DNA of 29,444 nt from JBBDYQ01 sp035553855 (GTDB lineage: Bacteria; Actinomycetota; Thermoleophilia; Solirubrobacterales; Thermoleophilaceae). The translations under genes and the position numbers were made by a program. Shown here in pieces: positions 7,609 to 15,890 of this stretch. Below the pieces are notes generated by a model. The model saw only the letters and a list, made by a program, of their open reading frames with translations, was not told the origin of the DNA and did not search any database. The DNA is taken from NCBI GenBank assembly GCA_035553855.1, contig DATMJO010000149.1:1-29444 (forward strand), written 5' to 3'. Each line of letters begins with the position of its first letter. Positions within the stretch are counted from its first letter, which is position 1.

Positions 7609-8433
7609 ATGAGACTGGGAACCGTCCTCGCGGCGATCGCCGCGACCTGCACTTTCGCGCTCGGGATCGCCGGTCAGGCGGCCGCATGGGCGCCGGCCGA
7701 TACTGCGGCGATCCGCCCCGGCGTCCAGACCTACACCGGCGGCACGAACCAGTGCACGTCGAACTTCGTCTTCCAGAGCGGCACCCGCGTCTTCATCGGC
7801 CAGGCCGCGCACTGCGCGGGCACCGGCGGCAACACCGAGACCAACGGCTGCGAGGCGCCGGTCATGCCGATCGGTACGCGGGTGGAGATCGAGGGCAACG
7901 ACAACCGCACCTACAACGGCACGCTCGCCTACAGCTCGTGGCACGCGATGAAGGCCGCCGGCGAGGCGCGCGACGACCTCTGCTACGGCAACGACTTCGC
8001 GCTCGTCGAGCTCGACGCCACCGCTATCTCGCAGACGAACCCGACCGTTCCTTTCTGGGGCGGGCCGACGGGCGTGGCCACGACGGTCGCAACGGGCGAG
8101 AAGGTCGTGAGCTACGGCAACTCGAGCCTGCGCTTCGGCGCTGAGCCGCTGAAGCCCAAGGAGGGCGTGAAGACCGGGTCGGGTGATGGTGGCTGGACGC
8201 ACAACGTGTACACCGCCACCCCGGGCGTGCCAGGCGACTCCGGCTCCGGCTTCCTGCGCGGCCCGAACGGGGAGGCCTTCGGGACGCTCTCGACGCTCGA
8301 GGCGCTGCCGCGCCCTGGCTCGAACAACGTGAGCGACCTCGCTCGTGGGATGGACTACATGACCTCGTCGGGCTTCACCGGTGTGACGCTCGTGCCCGGC
8401 ACCGAGCCCTTCACGGGCCCGATCACCGGCTGA
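7609..8433 (+). CDS. Secreted trypsin-like serine protease
   Basis: A 274-residue S1-type (chymotrypsin fold) protease. The N-terminal signal peptide has positive residues, a hydrophobic core and a likely cleavage after AAAWA (about residue 27). The catalytic triad is visible: His68 in QAAHC, Asp129 in GNDFALVEL and Ser211 in PGDSGSG. Cys49-Cys69 and Cys81-Cys125 are candidate disulfides. GGAGTAGGA sits 5 bases before the ATG. It is a single gene, followed by a strong hairpin terminator. The natural substrate cannot be told from sequence. No inhibitor, prodomain or anchor is visible, so it is probably released from the cell. Confidence 0.9.
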   Translation: MRLGTVLAAIAATCTFALGIAGQAAAWAPADTAAIRPGVQTYTGGTNQCTSNFVFQSGTRVFIGQAAHCAGTGGNTETNGCEAPVMPIGTRVEIEGNDNRTYNGTLAYSSWHAMKAAGEARDDLCYGNDFALVELDATAISQTNPTVPFWGGPTGVATTVATGEKVVSYGNSSLRFGAEPLKPKEGVKTGSGDGGWTHNVYTATPGVPGDSGSGFLRGPNGEAFGTLSTLEALPRPGSNNVSDLARGMDYMTSSGFTGVTLVPGTEPFTGPITG

Positions 8434-8460
8434 CGCGAAGCCACACCAGGTCGAGGGAGG

Positions 8461-8492
8461 GGTGAGGGCCCGCCACGCGGCGGGCCCTCACC
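8461..8492 (+). terminator. Terminator-like hairpin after the protease gene
   Basis: GGTGAGGGCCCGCC (8461-8474) and its perfect complement (8479-8492) form a 14-bp GC-rich stem with a 4-base ACGC loop, 27 bases after the stop. Only a weak T-rich stretch follows (GTTCTC), as is common in high-GC genomes. Confidence 0.7.
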
Positions 8493-8510
8493 GTTCTCGA
8501 CGGCGGCGGC

Positions 8511-8535
8511 TGAAACAGTGCCAGGCACTGTTTCA
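8511..8535. repeat. Left REP palindrome of the RAYT element
   Basis: A perfect 25-base palindrome: TGAAACAGTGCC, a central A, then the 12-base reverse complement. The copy at 9287-9311 has the same arms and a central T, so the two are exact reverse complements and bracket the transposase as inverted repeats. Confidence 0.92.
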
Positions 8536-8578
8536 ACCGGAGGGGGCGAAACATGGGCGAGTCGACCCTCCTCCGTTC

Positions 8579-9289
8579 ATGGGGCGACCGCACAGGATCG
8601 ACACCCCCTCGGCGTTGCATCACGTCACGGGACGCGGAAACGCAGGCCTGCCGATCTTCTCATCGGACGAGGACCGCGATGCGTTCCTCGGCATATCCCT
8701 CGACGTTTCCGCCGGAGCGGGCTGGTCGGTCCTCGCCTACTGCCTCATGGCGAACCACTACCACCTGGTTCTCGAGACGCCCGACGGCGGACTCGCGCGC
8801 GGGATGCATCTCCTCGCCTGCCGTTACGTGCGGCGCCGCCATGCTCGCCACGGGACACGGGGCCGTGTCTTCGGGGAGCGTTACTGGTCGACCGTCATTC
8901 GCGATGCCGCACAGCTCGCCGCGACGATTCGGTACGTGGTCATGAACCCCGTCGCGGCCGAGTTGGTGCAGACGCCGGGGGCGTGGATATGGAGCAGCCA
9001 CCGAGCGGTCGTGCACGAGGACGGGACTCTGGTCGCCGGGCGCCGCCTGCTCGAGCTTCTCGGCGGAAGCGATCCGTCGCGGGCCTACCGTGAGCTGGTG
9101 GGCGACGGGGACGAGCGGATCCCCGCGCCGCGGAAGATCGTGAGGCTTCCCCAGCTCGCAGAGATCCTGGCGGACGGCTCAGGCGCAGCGATCCGCGCCG
9201 CCGTCGCGGACGGCTACTCGCTGCGTGCAATCGGGGTGGAGCTCGGGCTCAGCGCGGCGACTGTCCACCGACGGCTGCGGGAGGGGTGA
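8579..9289 (+). CDS. REP-associated tyrosine transposase (RAYT, Y1 HUH family)
   Basis: A 236-residue IS200-like Y1 transposase/single-strand nuclease. Residues 1-130 carry the Y1_Tnp fold: PHRIDTPSALHHVTGRGN at the N-terminus, the HUH motif His60-Tyr61-His62 in MANHYHLVLETP, and the candidate catalytic Tyr119 in IRYVVMNPVAAELV. A C-terminal helix-turn-helix (DGYSLRAIGVELGLSAATVH) resembles the DnaA-like or HTH tail of this family. ATG 8579 is chosen because the upstream in-frame sequence reads through the palindrome and terminator. Its TGA stop (9287-9289) consists of the first three bases of the right palindrome. The gene appears intact. Such enzymes cut and move REP palindromes without full IS ends. 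Confidence 0.93.
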   Translation: MGRPHRIDTPSALHHVTGRGNAGLPIFSSDEDRDAFLGISLDVSAGAGWSVLAYCLMANHYHLVLETPDGGLARGMHLLACRYVRRRHARHGTRGRVFGERYWSTVIRDAAQLAATIRYVVMNPVAAELVQTPGAWIWSSHRAVVHEDGTLVAGRRLLELLGGSDPSRAYRELVGDGDERIPAPRKIVRLPQLAEILADGSGAAIRAAVADGYSLRAIGVELGLSAATVHRRLREG

Positions 9290-9311
9290 AACAGTGCCTG
9301 GCACTGTTTCA
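9287..9311. repeat. Right REP palindrome of the RAYT element
   Basis: TGAAACAGTGCC, a central T, then the 12-base reverse complement. It provides the stop codon of the transposase and lies 11 bases from the stop of the converging aldehyde dehydrogenase gene, so it may also act as a shared transcription end. Confidence 0.92.
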
Positions 9312-9322
9312 CCGCTCGGGCG

Positions 9323-10789
9323 CTACAGCTGGAGCGACTTCGTCTCGAGGAACTCCTCGAGGCCGAAGCGGCCCAGCTCGCGGCCGTGGCCCGACTGCTT
9401 GTAACCGCCGAAGGGCGCCGTCGGGTTGAAGGTCGCGCCGTTGATCTCGACCTGCCCCGTGCGCAGCCGCCGCGCGACGCGCTTGGCCCGCTCGGTGTCG
9501 CCCGACCAGACGCCCCCGGCGAGGCCGTAGACCGTGTCGTTGGCGATCCGCACGGCGTCGTCCTCGTCGTCGTAGGGCATGATCGAGAGCACCGGGCCGA
9601 AGATCTCCTCCTGGGCGATCGTCATCGACGGCTCGACCTCCGAGAAGACGGTCGGCCGCACGTAGTAGCCGTCGCCGAGTCCCTCGGGCGCCTCGTCGCC
9701 GCCGGCCACGAGCTTCGCGCCCTCCTCGACGCCCTTGCGGATGTAGCCACGCACGCGTTCGCGCTGGGCGTCGGAGACGAGCGGGCCGAGGATGTTCGCC
9801 TCGTCGAGCGGATCGCCGAGAGGCAGGGCCTGGGCCACCGCGGCCGCGACCTGCTCGGCCTCGGCCAGCCGCTCGCGCGGGACGAGCATGCGCGTGAGGG
9901 CGCTGCAGGTCTGCCCCGAGTTCAGGTAGCACTTCATGACGCCGTCCTGGATCGCCGCCTGGAGGTCGGCGTCGTCGAGGATCACGTTGGGCGACTTGCC
10001 GCCCAGCTCGAGCGCCACGCGCTTCACCGAGCCCGCGGCGAGCGCGCCGATCTTCTTGCCGACGGCCGTGGAGCCGGTGAACGAGACCATGTCGGTCTCG
10101 TCGTGGGCCACGAGCGCCTCGCCCACCACGGCCCCGAGGCCCGTGACGAGGTTGAACACCCCGGCCGGCAGCCCGGCCTCCACGAGCACCTCGGCGAGCA
10201 CGAAGGCGTTGAGCGGCGTGACCTCGCTGGGCTTCACCACGACCGTGCAGCCGGCGACGAGCGCGGGCGCGACCTTGGCGCAGATCTGGTGCAGGGGGTA
10301 GTTCCAGGGGGTGATGCAGGCGACCACGCCGACGGGCTCGCGCACCACCAGCGAGTTGCCGACGGTCTCCTCGAAGGGGAACTCGGCGGCTATCTCGGGC
10401 AGCGACGCGAAGTCCATCACCGGCAGGCCGGCCTGGATCGAGCGCGAGAGGCGGATCGGCATCCCGACCTCGCGGCTGATGAGCACGGCGATCTCCTCGG
10501 AGCGGGCGGCGAGCAACTGCCCCACGCGGCCGACGAGCGCGGCGCGCTCTGTGGCCGGCACCTGAGACCACTCGGCGAAGGCGGCGCGCGCCGCGCGAAC
10601 GGCGGCGTCGGCGTCCTCGGGCCCGCCCGCGGGAATGGTGCCCACGACCTGCTCGGTCGCCGGGTCGAGCACGTCGATCGTCTCGGAGCTCGAGGGGGAG
10701 ACCCACTCGCCCCCGATGAAGAAGCGGTCGCGAACGATCGGCTCCAGGTCGTGGGTGAGGGCCGTCTGGGCCTGTGTCTCCATCGCCAT
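9323..10789 (-). CDS. NAD(P)-dependent aldehyde dehydrogenase
   Basis: Oxidises an aldehyde to the carboxylic acid. It has 488 residues, standard for the superfamily. Seen are PWNYPLHQ, VVKPSEVTPLN, SFTGSTAVGKKI, general base Glu261 in LELGGKSPN, nucleophile Cys295 in NSGQTCSALT, and EEIFGPVLS. The 34-residue Glu-Cys spacing is the classical one. I start at the ATG at 10789, which has AGGAG 6 bases upstream; a longer frame exists but is Arg/Pro-rich. It lies 13 bases after the GMC oxidoreductase stop in the same operon, so it most likely takes the aldehyde made by that enzyme. The exact substrate is not readable. Confidence 0.94.
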   Translation of the reverse strand: MAMETQAQTALTHDLEPIVRDRFFIGGEWVSPSSSETIDVLDPATEQVVGTIPAGGPEDADAAVRAARAAFAEWSQVPATERAALVGRVGQLLAARSEEIAVLISREVGMPIRLSRSIQAGLPVMDFASLPEIAAEFPFEETVGNSLVVREPVGVVACITPWNYPLHQICAKVAPALVAGCTVVVKPSEVTPLNAFVLAEVLVEAGLPAGVFNLVTGLGAVVGEALVAHDETDMVSFTGSTAVGKKIGALAAGSVKRVALELGGKSPNVILDDADLQAAIQDGVMKCYLNSGQTCSALTRMLVPRERLAEAEQVAAAVAQALPLGDPLDEANILGPLVSDAQRERVRGYIRKGVEEGAKLVAGGDEAPEGLGDGYYVRPTVFSEVEPSMTIAQEEIFGPVLSIMPYDDEDDAVRIANDTVYGLAGGVWSGDTERAKRVARRLRTGQVEINGATFNPTAPFGGYKQSGHGRELGRFGLEEFLETKSLQL

Positions 10790-10802
10790 GCTGTTCTCCT
10801 GT

Positions 10803-12782
10803 CTAGCTCTCGGCCGTCGCCGTGGCCGGCTCCGCGGTCGCTCCGGCGGCATCGGCGATCGCCTCCGCCGTCCGGTGCGCGAGCGCCATGATCGAGATCA
10901 TCGGGTTCGTCCCCGAGGCGGTCGGGAACGCGCTTCCGTCCCCGATGAACACCCCGGGCGTGTCGTGCAGCTCGCCGAACGGGCCAGCCACGCTCTGCTG
11001 CGGGTCGGTGCCCATCCGGCAGGTGCCGAGCTGATGGGCGCTGAAGAGCCGCCAGCCGCCGGCGCCCAGATGGACCTGCGTGGCGCGCTCGAGCCAGGCG
11101 TCGAGGTCGTCACCGCGCCGCCAGAGCGGCAGCCGCGAGGAGAGTCCGCGGATCTCGTGCGCCCCGGCGGCCTCGTGGATCCGCGCCAGCGCCTCGACCG
11201 AGCGGTAGATATTGCGGGCGTCGAGCTCGTCGGTGACCGCGTAGAACGGGATCGCCTCGCCGTTGGCATCGAACTCGACATGCCCGCTTCCGCGGTCGCG
11301 AGTCAGCGAGATCAGCGAGGCCCCCGAGCGGAAGTTCTCCAGCACCTGCTTGTGGCCGGCGCCGCTCGTCCATGGCAGAGCGGAGGCTGCCAGGCCGGGT
11401 GCGTACTGCGCGCCTTCGAGCAGGAAGCCGTAGCCGTCGCCCGTGTCGGCGAACTCGTCGCACAGCGCCGACTGGGGAGCGCCCCACCAAGCCTGCTGCT
11501 CCTGGGTGTAGGCGCCGAGGATCGCGAGCGACGGGTGCAGTCGTAGGTTGCGGCCCACGGCGGGTCCGCCGATGCCCGAGCGGGCCAGCAGCGCCGGCGA
11601 CTCGAGCGCGCCGCACGCGACGACGACCCGCGGGGCGCGGATCGTGACCGGCACCGAGCCGTCGAAGACGGCCTCGACGCCGGCGGCCCTGCCGCCGTCG
11701 GTGAGGATCCGCATCGCACGAGTGCGGACGAGGAACTCCGCGCCGGCCGCGGCGGCGTCGCGCAGCCAGGTCTTCTCGCCGGACTGCTTCGAGCCGGTCT
11801 GGTCGCCGAAGCCCACGTAGCCGGCGGTGTCGGGCGAGTAGGAGCCCGGGTCCGCGTTGCGCACGATTGTCTTGAAGCTCCAGCCGAGGGCGTCGCACCC
11901 CTCCTTCATGCGCTGGTGCGGGCCGTTCAGGTCGCTGCACTCGTCGTTTGCGCCGATCCGCCGGAGCACCGCGTCGAGGTGGCGGTCGTAGTCGGGACCG
12001 TCGACTCCCTCGAGGCCGTGCTCGCGCGCCCACTCCTCTCGGACCCAGTCGGTCGTGCGCAGGCAGTTCATCCAGTTGATCGTGGTGCCGCCGCCGAGAG
12101 TGGCGCCGGCCAGCACGGTCACGTTGCCGTCGGCGGTCGGCTGCGGGCCGCCGCGCCAGTACATGTCGCGATAGGCGAGCAGCTCGAGCTGCGTGAAGTC
12201 GGACTCGTTGAAGTAGTCCGCCGCCTCGACGACGCACACCTCGAGGCCGCGCCGCGCGAGCGTCCCCGCGATGACGCCGCCTCCCGATCCCGAGCCGACC
12301 ACGCAGACGTCCGCCTCGATCTCCTGGCCGGGCTGCGGTGTGATCGTCTCGATCGCCTTCGGCACCTCCGGAGGCGCGGCCGCGGGGCCCGGGTAGCCGA
12401 ACGTCTTCCAGTTCGGGTTCACGCCGGTCGCGGGGTCAGGTGCGCCGTAATGGACGAAGAGCGTCATGCCGGTCAGCGCGTTCAGGCCGGCGGCAGCCTC
12501 GGGCGAGGCGAGCGCGAGGTTGCGAAGGAGCTGCTCGCGCGAGGCCTGCGACGGCGCGCCGAGGAGGCCCTGTCCCGCGAGCACCTCCAGGAGCTGGGCG
12601 AGCCCGCCCCTGATCGCCGGATCCGGGATCTGCTCGACGAGGTCGGCGACGGCGGCGTCCACCCCGGAGGCGGTCGCGCTGCGTGCCCAGAACCCGTCCG
12701 GGTCGGCGGGGCGCCCGACGGACGGGACGACGGTGTCGCAGAGCGCGGCGAGCGCCTGCCGCTGCAGATCCGAGAGGCTCAT
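10803..12782 (-). CDS. GMC oxidoreductase with N-terminal helical extension (long-chain alcohol oxidase-like)
   Basis: FAD-dependent alcohol oxidase or dehydrogenase, 659 residues. Residues 1 to about 150 form an Ala/Leu-rich helical extension (LSDLQRQALAALCDTVVPS) recalling gluconate 2-dehydrogenase subunit 3 or the head of plant-type fatty alcohol oxidases. The FAD dinucleotide motif VVGSGSGGGVIAG is at about 161-173, and GATLGGGTTINWMNCLRT follows. The C-terminal substrate domain ends with HQLGTCRMGTD and ASGTNPMISIMALAHR, which hold the catalytic His and Asn positions. First gene of a two-gene operon with the aldehyde dehydrogenase. Its start codon abuts a palindrome shared with the divergent gene. 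The substrate, perhaps a hydrophobic alcohol, is inference. Confidence 0.9.
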   Translation of the reverse strand: MSLSDLQRQALAALCDTVVPSVGRPADPDGFWARSATASGVDAAVADLVEQIPDPAIRGGLAQLLEVLAGQGLLGAPSQASREQLLRNLALASPEAAAGLNALTGMTLFVHYGAPDPATGVNPNWKTFGYPGPAAAPPEVPKAIETITPQPGQEIEADVCVVGSGSGGGVIAGTLARRGLEVCVVEAADYFNESDFTQLELLAYRDMYWRGGPQPTADGNVTVLAGATLGGGTTINWMNCLRTTDWVREEWAREHGLEGVDGPDYDRHLDAVLRRIGANDECSDLNGPHQRMKEGCDALGWSFKTIVRNADPGSYSPDTAGYVGFGDQTGSKQSGEKTWLRDAAAAGAEFLVRTRAMRILTDGGRAAGVEAVFDGSVPVTIRAPRVVVACGALESPALLARSGIGGPAVGRNLRLHPSLAILGAYTQEQQAWWGAPQSALCDEFADTGDGYGFLLEGAQYAPGLAASALPWTSGAGHKQVLENFRSGASLISLTRDRGSGHVEFDANGEAIPFYAVTDELDARNIYRSVEALARIHEAAGAHEIRGLSSRLPLWRRGDDLDAWLERATQVHLGAGGWRLFSAHQLGTCRMGTDPQQSVAGPFGELHDTPGVFIGDGSAFPTASGTNPMISIMALAHRTAEAIADAAGATAEPATATAES

Positions 12783-12783
12783 G

Positions 12784-12811
12784 GGACGAGCCTAAACGGT
12801 TAGGCTCGTCC
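12784..12811. promoter_or_regulatory. Palindromic operator between divergent GMC genes
   Basis: GGACGAGCCTAA (12784-12795), spacer ACGG, then the perfect 12-base reverse complement (12800-12811). It starts 2 bases upstream of the - strand GMC start codon and ends 34 bases before the + strand GMC start. Size and symmetry suit a TetR/MarR-class dimer site controlling both directions. No regulator gene is present nearby, so the binding protein is unknown. Confidence 0.65.
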
Positions 12812-12845
12812 GGCTTCGCAGTTGTGGTCGGAGAGGAGACACGGC

Positions 12846-14435
12846 ATGTACGACTACGTGATCGTCGGCGCGGGCTCCGCGGGCTGCGTGCTCGCGAACC
12901 GGCTCACGGAGGACCCGGACGTGAAGGTCCTGCTGGTCGAGGCCGGGGGGCCCGACACGAACGACCTGATCCACATCCCGGCGGCGTTCTCGACGCTGTT
13001 CCGCTCCTCCTGCGACTGGGACCACTCGACGCTCCACGAGCCCCACTGCCACGACCGGCGGGTCTATCTCCCGCGCGGGCGCGTGCTCGGCGGCTCCTCC
13101 TCGATCAACGCGATGGTCTACATCCGCGGCAACCGCGCGGACTACGACGAGTGGGCGGCCTCGGGCTGCGAGGGCTGGGGCTACGACGACCTGCTGCCGT
13201 ATTTCAAGCGCTCCGAGGACAACGAGCGCGGCGAGGACGCTTACCACGGTACGGGTGGACCGCTGGCGGTGTCCGACGGGCGCTCCGGGAACACGTTGAC
13301 GGCGGCATGGCTGGAGGCGGCCGAGGCGTACGGGCTGAAGCCGAACGCGGACTTCAACGGCGCCTCCCAGGACGGCATCGGCCGCTACCAGGTGACGCAG
13401 CGCAACGGGATGCGCGCGAGCGCGTCGGTCGCCTACCTGCACCCGGCGATGGATCGCCCGAACCTCACCGTCGAGACGCACGTCCAGATCCTCAAGATCC
13501 TCTTCGACGGCGGGCGCGCGGTGGGCGCCGCCGGCGAGCGGCTCGGAGAGCTGCTCGAGTTCGGCGCCGAGCGCGAGGTGATCGTGTGCGGCGGCGCCTA
13601 CAACTCGCCTCAGCTCCTCATGCTCTCGGGCATCGGCCGGCCGAACGAGCTCGAGGATCTCCAGATCGAGGTCGTGGCGGAGTCGCTCGGGGTGGGGCTG
13701 AACCTCCAGGACCACCCGAACTCCGGCGTGGTCTACGCGATCGAGGGCGAGGACTCGCTCTTCGGCGCGATGACCGACGAGAATCTCGCCGCGTGGCAGG
13801 CAGGCTCGGGCCCGCTCACCTCGAACGTGGCGGAGGCGGGAGGGTTCGCCAGGACCCGCGAGGGCCTCGACGCCCCCGACGTGCAGTTCCACTTCGCTCC
13901 CGCGCGCTTCCAGGAGGAGGGCCTCCTGCCGGCCGACGGCCACGGCGTGTCATGGGGCGCCTGCATCGTGAAGCCGAAGAGCCGCGGCTTCGTCGCGCTC
14001 GGCTCCCCGGACCCCACCGCCAAGCCGCTGATCGTCCACAACTACCTGGAGCACCCGGACGACGTCGCCTCGATCGTTGCGGGCGTCCGCATGTGCATGG
14101 AGATCGCCCAGCAGGAGGCGGTCGCGCGTCATGGCCTCACGCCCGTGTTCGCGCCGCCCTCGACCTCCGACGAGGACATCCTCGAGCATGCGCGGCACCG
14201 CCTTCAGACGCTCTACCACCCTGTCGGCACCTGCAAGATGGGGACGGACGAGCTCGCCGTGGTCGACGCCCACCTGCGCGTGCGCGGTGTCGAGGGCCTG
14301 AGGGTCGTGGACGCCTCGGTGATGCCGAGCGTGCCGCGGGGCAACACCAATGCGCCGGTGATCGCGCTGGCGGAGCGCGCGGCCGACCTGGTGCGCGGGA
14401 TCGAGCCGGCGAGGGCCGAGGTCGCCGCGGCCTGA
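12846..14435 (+). CDS. GMC family alcohol / choline dehydrogenase
   Basis: FAD-dependent alcohol dehydrogenase of the choline dehydrogenase/AlkJ type, 529 residues. The N-terminal FAD motif is VIVGAGSAGCVLANRL; PRGRVLGGSSSINAMVYIRGN is the GMC signature 1 region, and GGAYNSPQLLMLSGIG is signature 2. The C-terminus has HPVGTCKMGTD and SVPRGNTNAPVIALAERAADLV with the catalytic His and Asn. ATG 12846 is chosen over the upstream GTG 12822 because GAGAGGAGA lies 8 bases before it and the Rossmann strand begins at once. It diverges from the other GMC gene across the palindrome. No betaine aldehyde dehydrogenase neighbour shows choline use, so I leave the substrate open. Confidence 0.93.
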   Translation: MYDYVIVGAGSAGCVLANRLTEDPDVKVLLVEAGGPDTNDLIHIPAAFSTLFRSSCDWDHSTLHEPHCHDRRVYLPRGRVLGGSSSINAMVYIRGNRADYDEWAASGCEGWGYDDLLPYFKRSEDNERGEDAYHGTGGPLAVSDGRSGNTLTAAWLEAAEAYGLKPNADFNGASQDGIGRYQVTQRNGMRASASVAYLHPAMDRPNLTVETHVQILKILFDGGRAVGAAGERLGELLEFGAEREVIVCGGAYNSPQLLMLSGIGRPNELEDLQIEVVAESLGVGLNLQDHPNSGVVYAIEGEDSLFGAMTDENLAAWQAGSGPLTSNVAEAGGFARTREGLDAPDVQFHFAPARFQEEGLLPADGHGVSWGACIVKPKSRGFVALGSPDPTAKPLIVHNYLEHPDDVASIVAGVRMCMEIAQQEAVARHGLTPVFAPPSTSDEDILEHARHRLQTLYHPVGTCKMGTDELAVVDAHLRVRGVEGLRVVDASVMPSVPRGNTNAPVIALAERAADLVRGIEPARAEVAAA

Positions 14436-14438
14436 CGG

Positions 14439-14777
14439 CTAGACGCGCTCGCTGCCTGCGAGGGCCTCGTCGTAGCCCGCCACGGACGCGGCGAAGACGA
14501 GCAGGGCCACGATCCCGCCCGGCGAGTGGGAGGCGGCGAGCAGCACGATCGTCCCGGCGACGAGGCCGGCGAGGGCCGCGAACATCGTGAGCGCGGCGGG
14601 GACCGGCAGGAAGCGCGAGGTCACGAAGGCGCCCGCCAGCCAGAAGGCAGGGCCGATGGCGAAGCCGTAGTCCTCGAACAACTCGTCAGGCAGCGGGAGC
14701 GCCACGAGGATCAGGAACGGGATGCCCACGCAGACGGCCTGGATGGCCAGCGCGCGCCAGAAGAGCCGCGAGTTCAC
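14439..14777 (-). CDS. Small multi-pass membrane protein, unknown
   Basis: 112 residues with about four hydrophobic segments (roughly 8-28, 38-56, 59-81, 87-101), short loops and a charged tail. I do not recognise a family. It converges on the GMC gene with only 3 bases between stops and follows another small membrane gene by 25 bases on the same strand, so the pair is probably cotranscribed. Confidence 0.65.
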   Translation of the reverse strand: MNSRLFWRALAIQAVCVGIPFLILVALPLPDELFEDYGFAIGPAFWLAGAFVTSRFLPVPAALTMFAALAGLVAGTIVLLAASHSPGGIVALLVFAASVAGYDEALAGSERV

Positions 14778-14802
14778 GCGGCAATCGTAGGAGCAGCGGC
14801 GA

Positions 14803-15069
14803 TCAGGCGGCGCGGGGGGTGCTGCCGCCCGGCTCCTGGCCCGTGCGCTCGCGGACCATCGCGCCCAGGAATGCCGCCGCGACCACGAGGACCAGGGTGA
14901 TGATCAGGTTGCCGATCGCGATGTCCCCGGCGCCTTCGGTGAACGCCGTCAGGATCGCGATGAGGACCGGTAGGCCGATCGCCAGGATGAAGCCGAGCGG
15001 GCCGGGCACTGCATAGGTCAGGACGAACGCCGCGAGGGCGAAGAGAATGATTGCGATCATGGCGTCCAT
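14803..15069 (-). CDS. Small membrane protein, unknown
   Basis: 88 residues with three predicted membrane segments (about 5-20, 23-42, 53-71) and a charged, Pro/Gly-rich tail (MVRERTGQEPGGS). The start may be Met1 or the Met at 15060, which has GGGGAAG at better spacing upstream. The longer open frame beyond 15069 is antisense to greA and is not used. It diverges from greA across 45 bases and is probably in an operon with the next - strand membrane gene. No function is assigned. Confidence 0.65.
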   Translation of the reverse strand: MDAMIAIILFALAAFVLTYAVPGPLGFILAIGLPVLIAILTAFTEGAGDIAIGNLIITLVLVVAAAFLGAMVRERTGQEPGGSTPRAA

Positions 15070-15114
15070 CTTCCCCGACCGCCCGGTCGCCGAACCTCTG
15101 GGATCATCACCCGC

Positions 15115-15582
15115 GTGACCGGGGAGTCGATAACCGCCGCGGGTCTCGAGGCACTCCGCGCCGAGCTGCACGAGCTCGAGACGCGCACGCGTGCCGAGAT
15201 GGCGGAGCGGATCAAGGCGGCGCGCGAGCTCGGCGACCTGAAGGAGAACGCCGACTACCACCTCGCCAAGGACGCCCAGGCCCATCTGGAGACCAAGATC
15301 ACCCGCCTGCGGCGCCGGCTCAGCGATGCTGTCGTCGTCGAGGCGGACGAGGGCGGGGGATCCTTCGCGTTCGGCCTCACCGCCGAGGTCGTGGACGAGG
15401 CGAGCGGCAGAGCCCACGTGTGGACGCTCGTCGGGCCGACCGAGGCCGATCTGGCGCAGGGCCGCCTGTCGGCCGAGTCGCCGGTGGGCCAGGCGCTCGT
15501 GGGGCGGGCCATCGGAGAGACGGTCGAGGTCCCGACACCAAAGGGAAGCCGCTCCTACCGGATCGTGCGGCTCGTCTCGTAG
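15115..15582 (+). CDS. greA: Transcription elongation factor GreA
   Basis: Stimulates RNA polymerase to cleave backtracked transcripts. It has 155 residues, the usual length. The N-terminal coiled coil (about 8-75) ends in the acidic tip ELGDLKENADYH with Asp41 and Glu44, the residues that reach the polymerase active site in E. coli GreA. The C-terminal FKBP-like domain has SPVGQALVGRAIGETVEV. GTG start with no clear ribosome binding site, possibly a leaderless or weakly led message. A 14-bp hairpin follows the stop. Confidence 0.96.
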   Translation: MTGESITAAGLEALRAELHELETRTRAEMAERIKAARELGDLKENADYHLAKDAQAHLETKITRLRRRLSDAVVVEADEGGGSFAFGLTAEVVDEASGRAHVWTLVGPTEADLAQGRLSAESPVGQALVGRAIGETVEVPTPKGSRSYRIVRLVS

Positions 15583-15587
15583 GACGC

Positions 15588-15618
15588 CCGCCCCCGCCGC
15601 GACGCGCGGCGGGGGCGG
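15588..15618. terminator. Bidirectional terminator between greA and the CsbD gene
   Basis: A 14-bp perfect stem, 15588-15601 with 15605-15618, and a 3-base loop in the 44-base gap between converging genes. It contains only G and C and lacks a U-run on either side. Confidence 0.7.
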
Positions 15619-15626
15619 ATGGAGCT

Positions 15627-15800
15627 TCAGTCCTTGTTCAGCGCGTCCTTGACCTTGTCGACGGCATCGCCCGCCTTGTCCTTGACCTCGCCGGCGGCCT
15701 GGTCGACCTTGCCCTCGTTCTTGAGGTCGTCGTCGCCGGTGATGGCGCCGCCGGCCTCCTTCACGCGGCCCTTGACGTCATCGGCTGTTCCGTCGCCCAT
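15627..15800 (-). CDS. CsbD-family stress protein
   Basis: 57 residues, highly charged and helical: DDVKGRVKEAGGAITGDDDL, then GKVDQAAGEVKDKAGDAVDK. This is the CsbD pattern, a small general-stress protein family (sigma-B controlled in Bacillus) of unknown mechanism. ATG 15800 has AAGGA 7 bases upstream; the longer frame to 15860 lacks family similarity and is rejected. Single gene that ends at the shared hairpin with greA. Confidence 0.9.
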   Translation of the reverse strand: MGDGTADDVKGRVKEAGGAITGDDDLKNEGKVDQAAGEVKDKAGDAVDKVKDALNKD

Positions 15801-15890
15801 GTCGTGTTCCTTTCGTTGCGGGTGGGGACCGCACCCATACCCTGGACCCGCGCCGTCCATGCCGCCGCTGCGGGCTAGCCTTAGGCCGCC

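Larger units (their letters stand above)
8511..9311 (+). mobile_element. RAYT-REP unit
   Basis: The transposase gene plus its two bracketing 25-base palindromes form one unit in the convergent gap between the protease and aldehyde dehydrogenase genes. No target-site duplication is evident outside the palindromes, as expected for this class. Confidence 0.75.

Noticed and set aside
9386..10891. 501-codon + frame antisense to the aldehyde dehydrogenase
   Set aside because: The - strand gene has all catalytic motifs; this frame is low-complexity HDDR-type shadow.
12792..13943. 383-codon - frame antisense to the + GMC gene
   Set aside because: Shadow frame; the + strand has clear GMC signatures.
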